In this document: positions 25,803-34,874 of the stretch, in pieces
Position numbering within the stretch: position 1 is the first letter of the stretch
Layout of the letters: every line of letters begins with the position of its first letter
DNA from: Tardiphaga robiniae
GTDB lineage: Bacteria; Pseudomonadota; Alphaproteobacteria; Rhizobiales; Xanthobacteraceae
DNA: 64,000 nt
Direction of reading: 5' to 3'
NCBI RefSeq assembly: GCF_013359755.1
Contig: NZ_JABMCJ010000089.1
Coordinates: 62,001 to 126,000, forward strand
Notes under the pieces: generated by a model
Databases searched by the model: none
Seen by the model: the letters and a program-made list of their open reading frames with translations, nothing else
Told to the model about the DNA's origin: nothing
Position numbers and translations under genes: made by a program

Positions 25803-27098
25803 ATGAAGCGACGTAGCGATACGTCCGGGTTGTCCCGGCGTGCCCTCGTGAAGGGCGGCTTGCTGTCTGCCACAGCGACATTTTTCGGTCCATGGCAACA
25901 CACACGTGTTCTGGCGCAGGGAGAAAAGAAGCCAATCAAGTTGGGGCTCACCTGTGATGCCAGCGGCCAATACGGCAATAGCGGGCAGGACGATATGCGC
26001 GGCATCCGCCTCGCAATTGATGAATTCAACGCAAAAGGCGGCGTGCTCGGTCGCAAGATCGAATGGACGACGGCCGACACCGAAACCAACGCGGCGACAG
26101 GTACACGCATCGCGGAGCGTTTCATCACGCAGGAGCAGTGTGGCTTTCTGATAGGCGCTGTGCATTCGGGCGTCGCCAATGCCATCACGCAAGTCGCAAA
26201 TAAATATGGCACCATCTATTTCAACACCAACTCGTCGGCGCCAAGTGAAGCAGGCGAGAACTGCTCGCGCATCAAATTCGTCTGGGATGGGAACGGGACC
26301 AATTTTTCCAAGGCCGCTGTCCAGAACGCGGTTCAGAAGATTGGCAAGAAGTGGCTGCTGCTGACCAACGACTATGTATGGGGGCACACGACATCGGCCG
26401 CGACCAAAGCCGAGGTCGAGAAGGCTGGCGGGCAGATCATCGATAATCTGCTGATCCCGCAGAACACCCGCGATTTCACTTCGTATCTCCTCAAGGTGCA
26501 GCAGGCCAAGCCTGATGTGGTCGCGATGGCGGTTGGCGGCGATGATATGAAGGCGCTACGTCAGCAGATCAGCGCGCTGAAGCTGGAAGAGAAAACAGCA
26601 TGGGTTAACAATCAGCAGGATTGGCCTGATATCTGGGGCGCGGAGGATACGCTGTTCGGCGTCTTCGGCACCAATTGGTATCATCTTTTGCCGCTACCCG
26701 GCGTTGCTGAATTCGTCAAGCGCTGGCAAACGACATATCCGCAGTCGCCCATTCCGGTGCCGGGGAATGTCTCTTACAACGGTTACATCGCGACACGCGA
26801 ATTGCTGCGCGCCATCGAGCGCGCCGGTACGACCAGCAATCATGCTGTGATCAAGCAGTTGGAAGGGCACAAGATGCTCGCTGCCGACCGCATGCAGCAT
26901 TTCGATGCGTATATCGATCCCGTGACGCATCAAGTGCAGCAGACGATTTATCTTGCCCGCCGCAATGCAAAACCCGTCGACAAGACGGATCTGTATGAGG
27001 TCATCAGCTGGACCAAGCCCGAAACGGCGGTGGACGATGCCTCATTGGAAAAATGCAAAATGAAGGCGATCGCCGACGTTCCAGTCTTCGACACATAA
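25803..27098 (+). CDS. Branched-chain/urea-type ABC importer, substrate-binding protein (module B)
   Basis: A 431-residue Peripla_BP_6/5 family receptor with a twin-arginine signal (SRRALVK at 11-17). Typical segments are KLGLTCDASGQYGNSG, DEFNAKGGVLGRKIEW and NTRDFTSYLLKVQQAKPD. It is more like the amide/urea (AmiC/UrtA) branch than LivJ by its overall pattern, but I cannot name the ligand. AGGAGGAAACA precedes the ATG. It is separated from the permease genes by a strong hairpin. Confidence 0.9.
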   Translation: MKRRSDTSGLSRRALVKGGLLSATATFFGPWQHTRVLAQGEKKPIKLGLTCDASGQYGNSGQDDMRGIRLAIDEFNAKGGVLGRKIEWTTADTETNAATGTRIAERFITQEQCGFLIGAVHSGVANAITQVANKYGTIYFNTNSSAPSEAGENCSRIKFVWDGNGTNFSKAAVQNAVQKIGKKWLLLTNDYVWGHTTSAATKAEVEKAGGQIIDNLLIPQNTRDFTSYLLKVQQAKPDVVAMAVGGDDMKALRQQISALKLEEKTAWVNNQQDWPDIWGAEDTLFGVFGTNWYHLLPLPGVAEFVKRWQTTYPQSPIPVPGNVSYNGYIATRELLRAIERAGTTSNHAVIKQLEGHKMLAADRMQHFDAYIDPVTHQVQQTIYLARRNAKPVDKTDLYEVISWTKPETAVDDASLEKCKMKAIADVPVFDT

Positions 27099-27105
27099 AG
27101 CTTAC

Positions 27106-27141
27106 GCATGAGCGCCCGGAACATTCTCCGGGTGCTCATGC
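27106..27141. promoter_or_regulatory. Strong stem-loop after the module B binding-protein gene
   Basis: Fifteen paired positions (27106-27120 with 27127-27141, one G-U pair) and a 6-base loop ACATTC. No T-tract follows, so read-through is expected. A stem of this size directly behind a binding-protein gene fits mRNA 3'-end protection that gives more receptor than permease. Confidence 0.6.
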
Positions 27142-27167
27142 TCGCTCATTGGAATAGATGAACGCTT

Positions 27168-28094
27168 ATGTCGCTTCTCAATCTCCTTCCGCATTTGCTG
27201 AACGGTATAGCGCTCGGCTTGCTTTTTTCTTTGATTGCACTTGGCTTCATGCTGATCCTCGGACTGATGGAGCAGATCAATCTTGCTCATGGCTCGTTGT
27301 TCGCTCTCGGGGCGTATTTTGCCTACGCCATTTGTGGGGCGAAACTGCCGTTGCCGCCGGATGTCCTGATCGCGTGGGCGGGTGTGCCGCTTGGCTTGCG
27401 GTTTGCCACAGCAGTTGTAGTCGCCCCGATCCTGGTTGCGCCCTTTGGTCTTGTGCTTGAGCGACTGATGCGCCGCACCTATGGGCGCGATCCGCTCTAT
27501 GGGCTTCTGCTCACCTTTGGTGTTGCCATGGTGCTGGAGGAGTTGATCCGCGTGGTATGGGGCACGCGCGACTACATGATGCCGGTGCCGCGTGACATGT
27601 CCGGCGGCTTTATCATGCTCGATCTGATCTGGTCGACCTATCGTTTCTGGGCTGCCGGCATGGCGATCGTGGCCATGGGAGCCGTCTGGTTCATCGTCGA
27701 ACGCACGCGCTTCGGTGCGATGGTCAAGGCAGGCGCCCATGACAGCGAAATCGTCCAGGCGCTCGGCATCGATCTGACACGACTGCGGGTTTGGGTGTTC
27801 GTCCTTGGCACGATGCTGGCGGCGTTCGCCGGTGTGATCATGGCACCGCTTTGGGGAATCCGGCCGCATATGGGAGTCGATGCCGTTGTGCCGGCATTTC
27901 TCATCATCGTGCTCGGTGGCGTCGGAAGTTTCTGGGGGGCCGCGTTGGGCGGGCTCCTGGTCGGCATGGTGGTCGGATTGTCCGGTGCCTATGCCTCCGA
28001 ATGGTCGATGCTGTCCATGTATCTGTTGCTGATTGTTGTCGTGACGTTCCGCGCACGGGGTCTGTTCGGCAAGAAAAGTGTGTTGGAGGCTTGA
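27168..28094 (+). CDS. Branched-chain-type ABC permease, LivH-like (module B)
   Basis: A 308-residue membrane protein with about eight hydrophobic segments and LivH marks: GLMEQINLAHGSLFALGAYF near the N-terminus and IIVLGGVGSFWGAALGGLLV near the C-terminus. The LivM-like gene begins 2 bp after its stop (start 28096). Confidence 0.9.
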   Translation: MSLLNLLPHLLNGIALGLLFSLIALGFMLILGLMEQINLAHGSLFALGAYFAYAICGAKLPLPPDVLIAWAGVPLGLRFATAVVVAPILVAPFGLVLERLMRRTYGRDPLYGLLLTFGVAMVLEELIRVVWGTRDYMMPVPRDMSGGFIMLDLIWSTYRFWAAGMAIVAMGAVWFIVERTRFGAMVKAGAHDSEIVQALGIDLTRLRVWVFVLGTMLAAFAGVIMAPLWGIRPHMGVDAVVPAFLIIVLGGVGSFWGAALGGLLVGMVVGLSGAYASEWSMLSMYLLLIVVVTFRARGLFGKKSVLEA

Positions 28095-28095
28095 T

Positions 28096-29109
28096 ATGGC
28101 AGCAGCCCGTACGGTCCCCAGCTTCACGCCTGCGATGCTTGTTACATGGATCCTGTTTGCAACCGTTCCGTTCTGGATCGAGCGGGTCGGTCTCTATCAA
28201 TATCTCGGGGTCGAGATCCTGATTTTTGCGCTCTATGCGCTGGCCTACAATCTGGTCCTGGGTCATGCGGGATTGCCGTCATTCGGGCATGGCGCATTTT
28301 TCGGGATTGGTGCCTACGCATTCGGTCTGGCGCAATCAAACATCGCGCCGAACCTGTGGGTCTGTCTTGCGGTTGCTGCATTTGCGGCCGCAATCGCAGG
28401 TGCCTTTGTGGCGCTCTTCATCTCGCACAGGCGAGGCATCTATTACGCATTGATGACCATCGCTTTCGGGCAAATCTTCTGGTTCATCGCGATCAAGGCG
28501 CATCGCATAACCGGCGGCGAAGATGGCTTGCTCAAAATCGAGAGGCTGCCCGCCTCGCTTGGCATCACGACGTTTAATCTCGGCAGCAACATCGCGCTGT
28601 ATTACTTCGTGCTCGCAGTCTTCGCTGTCGTCTCGTTCCTGCTGTGGCGGCTCGTGCATTCCCCGTTTGGGCGGGTGGTGAAGGCCATAAAGCAGAACGA
28701 AATACGTGCTCGTTTCGTTGGCTACGACGTCTGGCGCTACAAGGCGGCAGTCCTGGTTGTATCTACGACCTTATCCGGACTCGCGGGCGGATTATTCGCG
28801 ATGGCACAGACTTCCGCCTTCCCGGACGTGATGAGCCTGCACTATTCCGGCTACGTCGTCATGATGACACTGGTGGGCGGCGGGCTTGTCTCGTTCTGGG
28901 GCCCCGTCATTGGTGCCGTGGCCTTCTTTCTTGCACGCGACGTCATCGGATCATTCACCACGGGGTGGATGCTGTGGTTCGGCCTGTCGTTTGTTGTCTT
29001 GGTACTTTTCAAGCCGGAGGGGATCGCCGGCATATTTGCCGGCGTCATGAAGGGACGAGACAAGATCGTTCCGCGCCCTGCCGCCGCTCCGCAATCGCAG
29101 GCGAGGTGA
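28096..29109 (+). CDS. Branched-chain-type ABC permease, LivM-like (module B)
   Basis: A 337-residue inner-membrane subunit with LivM marks (YNLVLGHAGLPSFGHGAFFG, TLVGGGLVSFWGPVIGA). ATG 28096 has GGAGGC upstream and is preferred over GTG 28078, which lies inside the preceding gene. A short charged tail follows the last membrane segment. The LivG-like gene begins 3 bp downstream. Confidence 0.9.
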   Translation: MAAARTVPSFTPAMLVTWILFATVPFWIERVGLYQYLGVEILIFALYALAYNLVLGHAGLPSFGHGAFFGIGAYAFGLAQSNIAPNLWVCLAVAAFAAAIAGAFVALFISHRRGIYYALMTIAFGQIFWFIAIKAHRITGGEDGLLKIERLPASLGITTFNLGSNIALYYFVLAVFAVVSFLLWRLVHSPFGRVVKAIKQNEIRARFVGYDVWRYKAAVLVVSTTLSGLAGGLFAMAQTSAFPDVMSLHYSGYVVMMTLVGGGLVSFWGPVIGAVAFFLARDVIGSFTTGWMLWFGLSFVVLVLFKPEGIAGIFAGVMKGRDKIVPRPAAAPQSQAR

Positions 29110-29112
29110 GCC

Positions 29113-29856
29113 ATGCCACTGTTTGAAGCCAAAGATCTGCATCTGCGATTCGGCGATCGCGTTGTGCTTGAGAGCGTCTCGCTTGCATTTGAAGCCGGCC
29201 AGTTGTCCGGCATCATGGGACCGAACGGCGCCGGCAAGACGACCTGTTTCAACGTGCTGACCGGCCGCTACAAGCCCAATCGCGGACAGGTATTGTGGCA
29301 GGGAGACGACATCACCGGGAAAAGTCCCCAGGATATCGCACGCCTCGGCATCGCACGGTCGTTCCAGCTGATGAACCTGTTCGACGAGTTCACGGTATTC
29401 GAGAACATAGCCATTGCGCTTCCGGGCACGCGCCGGCGTGGGCATGACATGATTGCTCAGGCATATGCCGACACCGCGCTGGTCGACGAAGCTCACAGCA
29501 TTCTCGAAAAGGTGGGTCTTGCAGGACGCGCCAACGATGAAGCCAAGTCGCTCTCCTATGGCGCACGCCGCGCGCTCGAAATCGGCGTCGCGCTGGCCTG
29601 TCGTCCAAAGCTGCTTTTTCTCGATGAACCGACTGCGGGTCTGGGTAGCGACGGGCGCGCGCGACTTACCGATCTCATCCTTCAGCTCAAAGGCGACCTG
29701 ACCATCGTTGTCATCGAACATGACATGGAATTCCTCTTCTCGCTGGCCGATGAGATATCCGTCATTCATTGGGGGCAGGTGATCGCGCGCGGCGCGCCGG
29801 CCGCACTCAAGACGAACCCATGGGTCGAGGCTTCCAACCTGGGGCGGCTCAACTGA
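29113..29856 (+). CDS. Branched-chain-type ABC ATPase, LivG-like (module B)
   Basis: A 247-residue ATPase: Walker A GPNGAGKTT, signature LSYGARR (a LivG-branch variant of LSGGQ), Walker B LLFLDEPTAGLG, H-loop VIEHDMEFLF. Its stop shares one base with the start of the LivF-like gene (TGATG). Confidence 0.93.
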   Translation: MPLFEAKDLHLRFGDRVVLESVSLAFEAGQLSGIMGPNGAGKTTCFNVLTGRYKPNRGQVLWQGDDITGKSPQDIARLGIARSFQLMNLFDEFTVFENIAIALPGTRRRGHDMIAQAYADTALVDEAHSILEKVGLAGRANDEAKSLSYGARRALEIGVALACRPKLLFLDEPTAGLGSDGRARLTDLILQLKGDLTIVVIEHDMEFLFSLADEISVIHWGQVIARGAPAALKTNPWVEASNLGRLN

Positions 29857-30557
29857 TGCTCGATGTATCCAGTATCGATTCTTTCTACGGCGAGACGCAG
29901 GCGCTGTTTTCGGTCTCGTTGTCCGTACGCGCAGGCGAGGTGCTTGCCCTGCTCGGCGCTAACGGCGCTGGCAAAACCACGGTGCTCCGCTCCATCCTCG
30001 GTCTCACGCGCGCGCGCCGGGGTGACATCCGTTTTCAGGGAAAGTCGATCGCAGCAAGCGCGACGCATCATATAGCATGCGCCGGAATTGGCTGGGTGCC
30101 GGACGACCGTCGCCTCTGTCCGACACTCACCGTCGCGAAAAATCTGTCGTTAGGCGAAAAGCGCACGAACTTTCGAGGATGGTCTCTCGGAGAAGTCACC
30201 GAGATTTTCACACCGCTCAAATATCTGATGACGCGCGAGGCCGAGACTTTGTCCGGCGGCGAGATGCAGATGGTGGCCATTGCCCGCGCGTTGCTCGGTT
30301 CACCCGGCCTCGTGCTGTTCGACGAGCCAAGCCAGGGCCTTGCACCGAAAATCGTCGATGACGTGATGGCTGTCATCCGGCGCCTCAGGCAGGCGGGCAT
30401 TGCCAGTATCGTGGTCGAACAGAATGCCGATGTCGCATTGAGCGTTGCCGATCGGGTTGTTGTGCTGTCGCAGGGGCATGTTGCCTGGGCGGGGGACGCG
30501 GCGGCACTGACTGCAGATCTCAGCCTCAAGCGCAAGCTTCTGGGAGGGCTGTCATGA
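29856..30557 (+). CDS. Branched-chain-type ABC ATPase, LivF-like (module B)
   Basis: A 233-residue ATPase: Walker A GANGAGKTT, signature LSGGEMQMV, Walker B LVLFDEPSQGLAP and an EQN H-loop region. The chosen ATG shares one base with the LivG-like stop; a longer frame from 29769 lies inside that gene. Its own stop overlaps the next ATPase gene by ATGA, so the atypical third ATPase is translated with it. Confidence 0.92.
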   Translation: MLDVSSIDSFYGETQALFSVSLSVRAGEVLALLGANGAGKTTVLRSILGLTRARRGDIRFQGKSIAASATHHIACAGIGWVPDDRRLCPTLTVAKNLSLGEKRTNFRGWSLGEVTEIFTPLKYLMTREAETLSGGEMQMVAIARALLGSPGLVLFDEPSQGLAPKIVDDVMAVIRRLRQAGIASIVVEQNADVALSVADRVVVLSQGHVAWAGDAAALTADLSLKRKLLGGLS

Positions 30558-31171
30558 GCGATACGCCGCTACTTGCGCTGGAAGGCGTGATCAAGATCTA
30601 TCGCCGCGGCTTGCTCGACCGGGAGCCCGCATTTCAACTGCACGTGGATCGTGCTTTCATGCAGCCCGAGATCGTGGGCGTCATGGGGCCAAACGGCGCC
30701 GGCAAGACGACGCTATTCGAGATGATCGCGGGATCGAACGTGCCGTCGGAAGGGCGCGTGATGGTTGCCGGTCAGGACATGCAGAGGGTTCGCTATCTTC
30801 AGCGTGATCGTCTGGCCATTCATTACCATCAATCCTATCAAGTCCGTCAGTTCAGAAAGACGAGACCGTCCTTCACGATGGAGCAGGCTGCAAGCGCCTA
30901 TCCGCTCGTTCATCTGTTCGATGAACCGCAGTTCAATACCCAGGATGGCTATATCGGATTCATGCTGGATTTCTTCCGCAAGCTGCGCACTGAGAATCGG
31001 CTCGTTTTCATCTGCCTGCATCCGACGGCGACGTTTCAGCTGACGATCCTCAAGGAGATCTGCGAGCGTTTCCTGTTCGTCAGCGGCGGAGCGGTCACTA
31101 ACTATGCTCATTTTGATGACCTCACCAGCCAGCCCGATGTCCGCCAATATCTTGGTGTGCTGGCCCCCTGA
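30554..31171 (+). CDS. Atypical ABC-type ATPase without signature motif (module B)
   Basis: A 205-residue ATP-binding protein, third ATPase of the module B operon. Walker A GPNGAGKTT (45-53), Walker B followed by D-E-P (123-125) and an H-loop-like His156 (CLHPT) are present. The helical subdomain and LSGGQ signature that should lie between are missing: only about 30 residues separate the Q-loop region (YHQSYQ) from Walker B. Typical full-length importer ATPases are 230-260 residues. It cannot complete a partner's ATP site through a signature motif, so it may be regulatory, accessory, or act with a canonical subunit in an asymmetric dimer. Overlap with the LivF-like stop shows it is kept in the operon. 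The frame is intact, with no sign of decay. Confidence 0.75.
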   Translation: MSDTPLLALEGVIKIYRRGLLDREPAFQLHVDRAFMQPEIVGVMGPNGAGKTTLFEMIAGSNVPSEGRVMVAGQDMQRVRYLQRDRLAIHYHQSYQVRQFRKTRPSFTMEQAASAYPLVHLFDEPQFNTQDGYIGFMLDFFRKLRTENRLVFICLHPTATFQLTILKEICERFLFVSGGAVTNYAHFDDLTSQPDVRQYLGVLAP

Positions 31172-31225
31172 ATAGACTCGCAACTCAATTCACGACAAAC
31201 CGAAATCTGGAACAGGATTCAATCC

Positions 31226-32668
31226 ATGCAGCGACAATATCTCGATACGCTCCCGCACTATATCAATGGCGCATGGGTCCAACCAACTTCGGGCGATTAC
31301 CAGGATGTGATGAATCCATCCACGAATACGCCCATCGGCAAACTCGGGCATGCGTCAAAGGCCGATCTCGACAAGGCGATCGCGGCTGCTCAATCCGGCT
31401 TCAATACCTGGCGACGCGTCTCCGCCTTCGAGCGCAGCAAGATCCTGCGCAAGGCTGCCGATCTGGTGCGCGCGCGGGTCGAGCAGATCGCCACCATTCT
31501 CACCTTTGAGCAAGGCAAGCTCCTGGCCGAGGCGAAGCTCGAAGTCATGGGCTCGGCCGACGTCATCGAATGGTTCGCCGAGGAAGGTCGCCGCGCCTAT
31601 GGCCGCATCATTCCGGCGCGCGCCGACGGCGTCCGCAACATGGTGCTGATGGAGCCTGTCGGTCCGGTGGCGGGCTTCTCGCCCTGGAATTTTCCGGTGT
31701 TACAGGCTGCTCGGAAAATCTCCGGTGCGCTTGCCGCCGGTTGCTCGATCATCATCAAATGCCCGGAGGAAACGCCGGGTTCGCCAATCGAGTTCGTAAA
31801 ATGCTTCGAAGAGGCCGGTGTGCCCGCCGGTGTGATCAATCTGGTTTACGGCGTTCCGGCCGTGATCTCGGAATATCTCATCAGCTCACCGGCGATCCGC
31901 AAGATATCGTTCACGGGATCTGTCCCGGTCGGCAAGCATCTGGCCTCGCTTGCCGGACAGCATATGAAGCGCTCGACCATGGAGCTTGGCGGCCACGCGC
32001 CCGTGCTAGTTTTTGACGATGTCGAGACCGATGGCATTGCTACACTTCTGGCCGGCATGAAATATCGCAACGCGGGCCAGGTCTGTGTTTCGCCAACGCG
32101 GTTCTTTGTTCAGGAGAGGTCCTACGACAAGTTTGTTGCCAAATTCACGGACCTTGCGCGCGGTATCACAGTCGGAGACGGGTTTGATCCCAACAGCAAA
32201 ATGGGACCGCTTGCCAATCCGCGGCGGGTCAATGCGATGGAAACCACTCTGCTCGATGCCCAGGAGAAGGGTGCTAAAGTCGAAACGGGTGGCAAGCGCA
32301 TTGGCAATGCGGGCAACTTCTTCGAGCCGACTGTACTGACGAATGTCCCCGCTCATGCGCGAATTATGCACGAGGAGCCATTTGGCCCGATCGCGGTGAT
32401 GCTACGTTTCAAGGATGCCGATGAAGTGCTGGAGCGCGCCAATAGTCTGCCGTTCGGTCTTGCGAGCTATGCCTTTACCAAGGATGCGAAGACTGTAACC
32501 AAGGTGTCCGATGGACTCGACCACGGAATGGTATCTATCAATCATTTTGGTATCGCGCTTCCGGAAACGCCATTTGGTGGCGTAAAAGAGTCAGGTTACG
32601 GGCACGAGGGAGGTATTGAGGGGCTTAATGCTTACTTGAGTACAAAATTCGTGAGCCATCTCGGTTGA
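31226..32668 (+). CDS. NAD(P)-dependent aldehyde dehydrogenase (succinate-semialdehyde dehydrogenase-like)
   Basis: A 480-residue aldehyde dehydrogenase of the GabD / alpha-ketoglutarate-semialdehyde dehydrogenase branch. The general base Glu253 lies in MELGGHAPVLVF and nucleophile Cys287 in NAGQVCVSPTR; FSPWNFPVLQ and FTGSVPVGK mark the cofactor site; the C-terminus has ETPFGGVKESGYGHEGG. It lies 54 bp after the last importer gene of module B and is probably its final catabolic enzyme, oxidising a semialdehyde to a dicarboxylate. The exact substrate is not determined. Confidence 0.9.
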   Translation: MQRQYLDTLPHYINGAWVQPTSGDYQDVMNPSTNTPIGKLGHASKADLDKAIAAAQSGFNTWRRVSAFERSKILRKAADLVRARVEQIATILTFEQGKLLAEAKLEVMGSADVIEWFAEEGRRAYGRIIPARADGVRNMVLMEPVGPVAGFSPWNFPVLQAARKISGALAAGCSIIIKCPEETPGSPIEFVKCFEEAGVPAGVINLVYGVPAVISEYLISSPAIRKISFTGSVPVGKHLASLAGQHMKRSTMELGGHAPVLVFDDVETDGIATLLAGMKYRNAGQVCVSPTRFFVQERSYDKFVAKFTDLARGITVGDGFDPNSKMGPLANPRRVNAMETTLLDAQEKGAKVETGGKRIGNAGNFFEPTVLTNVPAHARIMHEEPFGPIAVMLRFKDADEVLERANSLPFGLASYAFTKDAKTVTKVSDGLDHGMVSINHFGIALPETPFGGVKESGYGHEGGIEGLNAYLSTKFVSHLG

Positions 32669-32978
32669 GTTTGGCAGCTAGTCTCTCATGAAACCGTGGA
32701 CGCAATTCTTCGTTCTGGATGCGGGTGTAGGGGAAAGTATCGACGCGTCGACAGTTCCCTTTGTAGATCGCTTTTGACCGCTTATGGCGCAAAGCGGACA
32801 TTGATACGAGCCTGGGATGGATAGCTTGCTTACGGCGCATTATGAACGGACGGTTGAAGTCATTCTTCTCAAGATGAGCGGACATTCTCAGAGCTCACGG
32901 GAGTGGGCCAACGCAATCTTTGATAGTATCCGTTTGTAAAGGCGGATTGCAGGCGATGCGTGATCGCGAGGTAAAGTC
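32669..32978. other. Convergent gap between modules B and C
   Basis: 310 bp between the tails of the aldehyde dehydrogenase and IlvD-like genes. It contains palindrome copy 3 at 32777-32803 and no supported gene or clear terminator. Confidence 0.5.
32777..32803. repeat. REP-like palindrome, copy 3
   Basis: GACCGCTTATGGCGCAAAGC followed by GGACATT; stem CCGCTT/AAGCGG, core GGCGCAAAGCGGAC. Between the tails of modules B and C. Confidence 0.8.
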
Positions 32979-34679
32979 TTACGTCTTTTTCGCGATCATG
33001 AAATCGAAGTCGCAGCCCTTATCGGCTTGCGTTACTGTCTGCTGAAACAGGCGAGCGTAGCCACGTTCAGGCAGGACTGCATGAACCTTTGACTGTGCTG
33101 CGCGGCGCCCGTCGAGTTCGGATTCATCGACCAGGAGGTTGATGGACCGCCCATCGACGTCAAGCCTGATCTGATCACCGTTGCGGACCAGTCCGAGCGG
33201 GCCGCCCACCGCGGATTCGGGCGTGATATGCAGCACGATTGTGCCGAATGCAGTGCCACTCATGCGGGCATCTGAAATGCGCACCATGTCCTTCACGCCT
33301 TGTCGGCCGAGCTTTTTGGGGATCGGTAGATAGCCCGCTTCCGGCATGCCGGGAGCGCCTTTGGGGCCGGTGTTCAGCAATACCAGAACGTCGTCGGCCG
33401 TTACGTCGAGATCGGGATCGTCGATCCGTAGTGCCATGTCCTCGACAGAAGTAAACACCACGGCGCGGCCGGTGTGCTGCAGCAGCCGGGGCGTCGCGGC
33501 CGAGCGCTTGATGATCGCGCCGCCTGGTGCGAGGTTGCCGTACAGCACGGCCATGGAGCCTTCGGCCTTGATCGGATTGCTGCGCGGCCGGATGACGTCC
33601 TGACCGGGGACGATCTCAGCTTCGGCCGCAATCTCGCCCAGCGTCTTGTCTGCGATGGTCGGCGCGCTGCCATCAATAAGGTCGCCAAGTTCTGCAAGCA
33701 ACCTGGGCATGCCACCAGCGTGATGGAAATGTTCCATGTAGTGAGCGCCCGAGGGTTTCAGATCGATCAGCACAGGCGCAATGCGACCGATCTCGTCGAG
33801 CATGTCGAGATCGTAACCATAGGGCGTTCGGTTGGCGATCGCGGTGAGATGAATGATGCCGTTGGTGGAGCCGCCGATCGCTTGCATGACAACGGTGGCA
33901 TTACGGAAAGCTGCAGGTGTCAGCAATTCCGAGGGACGTGGTCCGCCGCTTACCGCTATTTCGGCGGCGCGCTTGCCGCTTGCTTCGGCGAGACGGAAAC
34001 GTTCGGCGTGCGGGGCAGGGATGGTCGCGCTCATCGGCAGCGACAGGCCCAGTACTTCCGTGACGCAGGCCATCGTGCTGGCGGTACCCATCACCATGCA
34101 GGTCCCGACGGAGGGCGCGAGGCGTTCGTTGACTATCTCGATTTCCTCGGCGTCGATCTCGCCGGCGCGGTGCGCGCTCCAGAGGCGGCGACAATCGGTA
34201 CAGGCGCCGAGCACCTCACCCTTGTGATGACCGACGACCATGGGGCCGACAGGGATCACTACCGTCGGCAGATTGACGGATGCCGCGGCCATGATCTGGG
34301 CCGGCAGCGTCTTGTCACAGCCGCCGATGACCACGATGGCGTCCATCGGCTGCGCGCGGATCATCTCCTCGGTGTCCATGGCCATCAGGTTGCGCAGGAA
34401 CATCGAGGTGGGGTGCGCAAAACTTTCGTGGATCGAGATGGTCGGGAACACCATGGGCATCGCGCCGGCCAGCATCACGCCGCGCTTCACCGCCTCGATG
34501 ATGGCAGGGACGTTACCGTGGCACGGATTGTAGTCGCTGTAGGTGTTGGTGATTCCAACGATCGGGCGCTCCAGCGCATCGTCGGAATAGCCCATCGCCT
34601 TGATGAACGCCTTGCGCAGAAATAGCGCAAATCCCGCGTCGCCATAGTTTGTCAGCCCTTTGCGAAGCCCTTTGGACAT
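32979..34679 (-). CDS. IlvD/Edd-family sugar-acid dehydratase
   Basis: A 566-residue Fe-S dehydratase. Three family cysteines, Cys53 (NPCHGN), Cys121 (GGCDKT) and Cys194 (GTCMVMGTA), and Lys123 of the CDKT motif are present. The family contains dihydroxy-acid, phosphogluconate and sugar-acid (arabinonate, xylonate) dehydratases. Divergence from a CUT1 sugar importer and the presence of a DHDPS-family lyase in the same module favour dehydration of an aldonate to a 2-keto-3-deoxy acid rather than branched-chain amino acid synthesis. ATG 34679 has AGGGGG upstream; eight extra residues upstream (to 34703) are unlikely. Confidence 0.87.
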   Translation of the reverse strand: MSKGLRKGLTNYGDAGFALFLRKAFIKAMGYSDDALERPIVGITNTYSDYNPCHGNVPAIIEAVKRGVMLAGAMPMVFPTISIHESFAHPTSMFLRNLMAMDTEEMIRAQPMDAIVVIGGCDKTLPAQIMAAASVNLPTVVIPVGPMVVGHHKGEVLGACTDCRRLWSAHRAGEIDAEEIEIVNERLAPSVGTCMVMGTASTMACVTEVLGLSLPMSATIPAPHAERFRLAEASGKRAAEIAVSGGPRPSELLTPAAFRNATVVMQAIGGSTNGIIHLTAIANRTPYGYDLDMLDEIGRIAPVLIDLKPSGAHYMEHFHHAGGMPRLLAELGDLIDGSAPTIADKTLGEIAAEAEIVPGQDVIRPRSNPIKAEGSMAVLYGNLAPGGAIIKRSAATPRLLQHTGRAVVFTSVEDMALRIDDPDLDVTADDVLVLLNTGPKGAPGMPEAGYLPIPKKLGRQGVKDMVRISDARMSGTAFGTIVLHITPESAVGGPLGLVRNGDQIRLDVDGRSINLLVDESELDGRRAAQSKVHAVLPERGYARLFQQTVTQADKGCDFDFMIAKKT

Positions 34680-34740
34680 GTCGTTTCCCCCTGCGGCCAC
34701 CAAAGCCGATTTTCTTCGTTACATCGCCGGCGTCGTTGGA

Positions 34741-34814
34741 ATTGTCAATAATCCTATTCGATACAGCGGATATAATCGCTAATACCGCGGAATTGGATAT
34801 TTATTATTGACAAT
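34741..34814. promoter_or_regulatory. 12-bp inverted repeat in the module C divergent promoter
   Basis: ATTGTCAATAAT (34741-34752) and ATTATTGACAAT (34803-34814) are perfect reverse complements 50 bp apart. Each arm contains an ATTG-x-CAAT half-palindrome, and each presents TTGACA on the strand reading toward the far gene. They are candidate operators for the GntR/FCD protein encoded in this module and/or divergent -35 elements controlling the dehydratase and the sugar importer. Confidence 0.5.
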
Positions 34815-34874
34815 ATACCTGGACCTGTTCCAGGGTCCGGCCCAATAAAAAACAGACATCCGGAGGAGATCACC

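Noticed and set aside
33474-34625. Long plus-strand open frame (383 codons) opposite the IlvD-type gene
   Set aside because: It is the antisense of a gene with clear Fe-S motifs; GC-rich third positions keep the opposite strand open. No family features or ribosome site.
32979-34679. Assignment as biosynthetic ilvD (dihydroxy-acid dehydratase)
   Set aside because: The family cannot be split by motif alone, but the sugar importer, dehydrogenase and lyase context favours a sugar-acid dehydratase, so no ilvD symbol was given.
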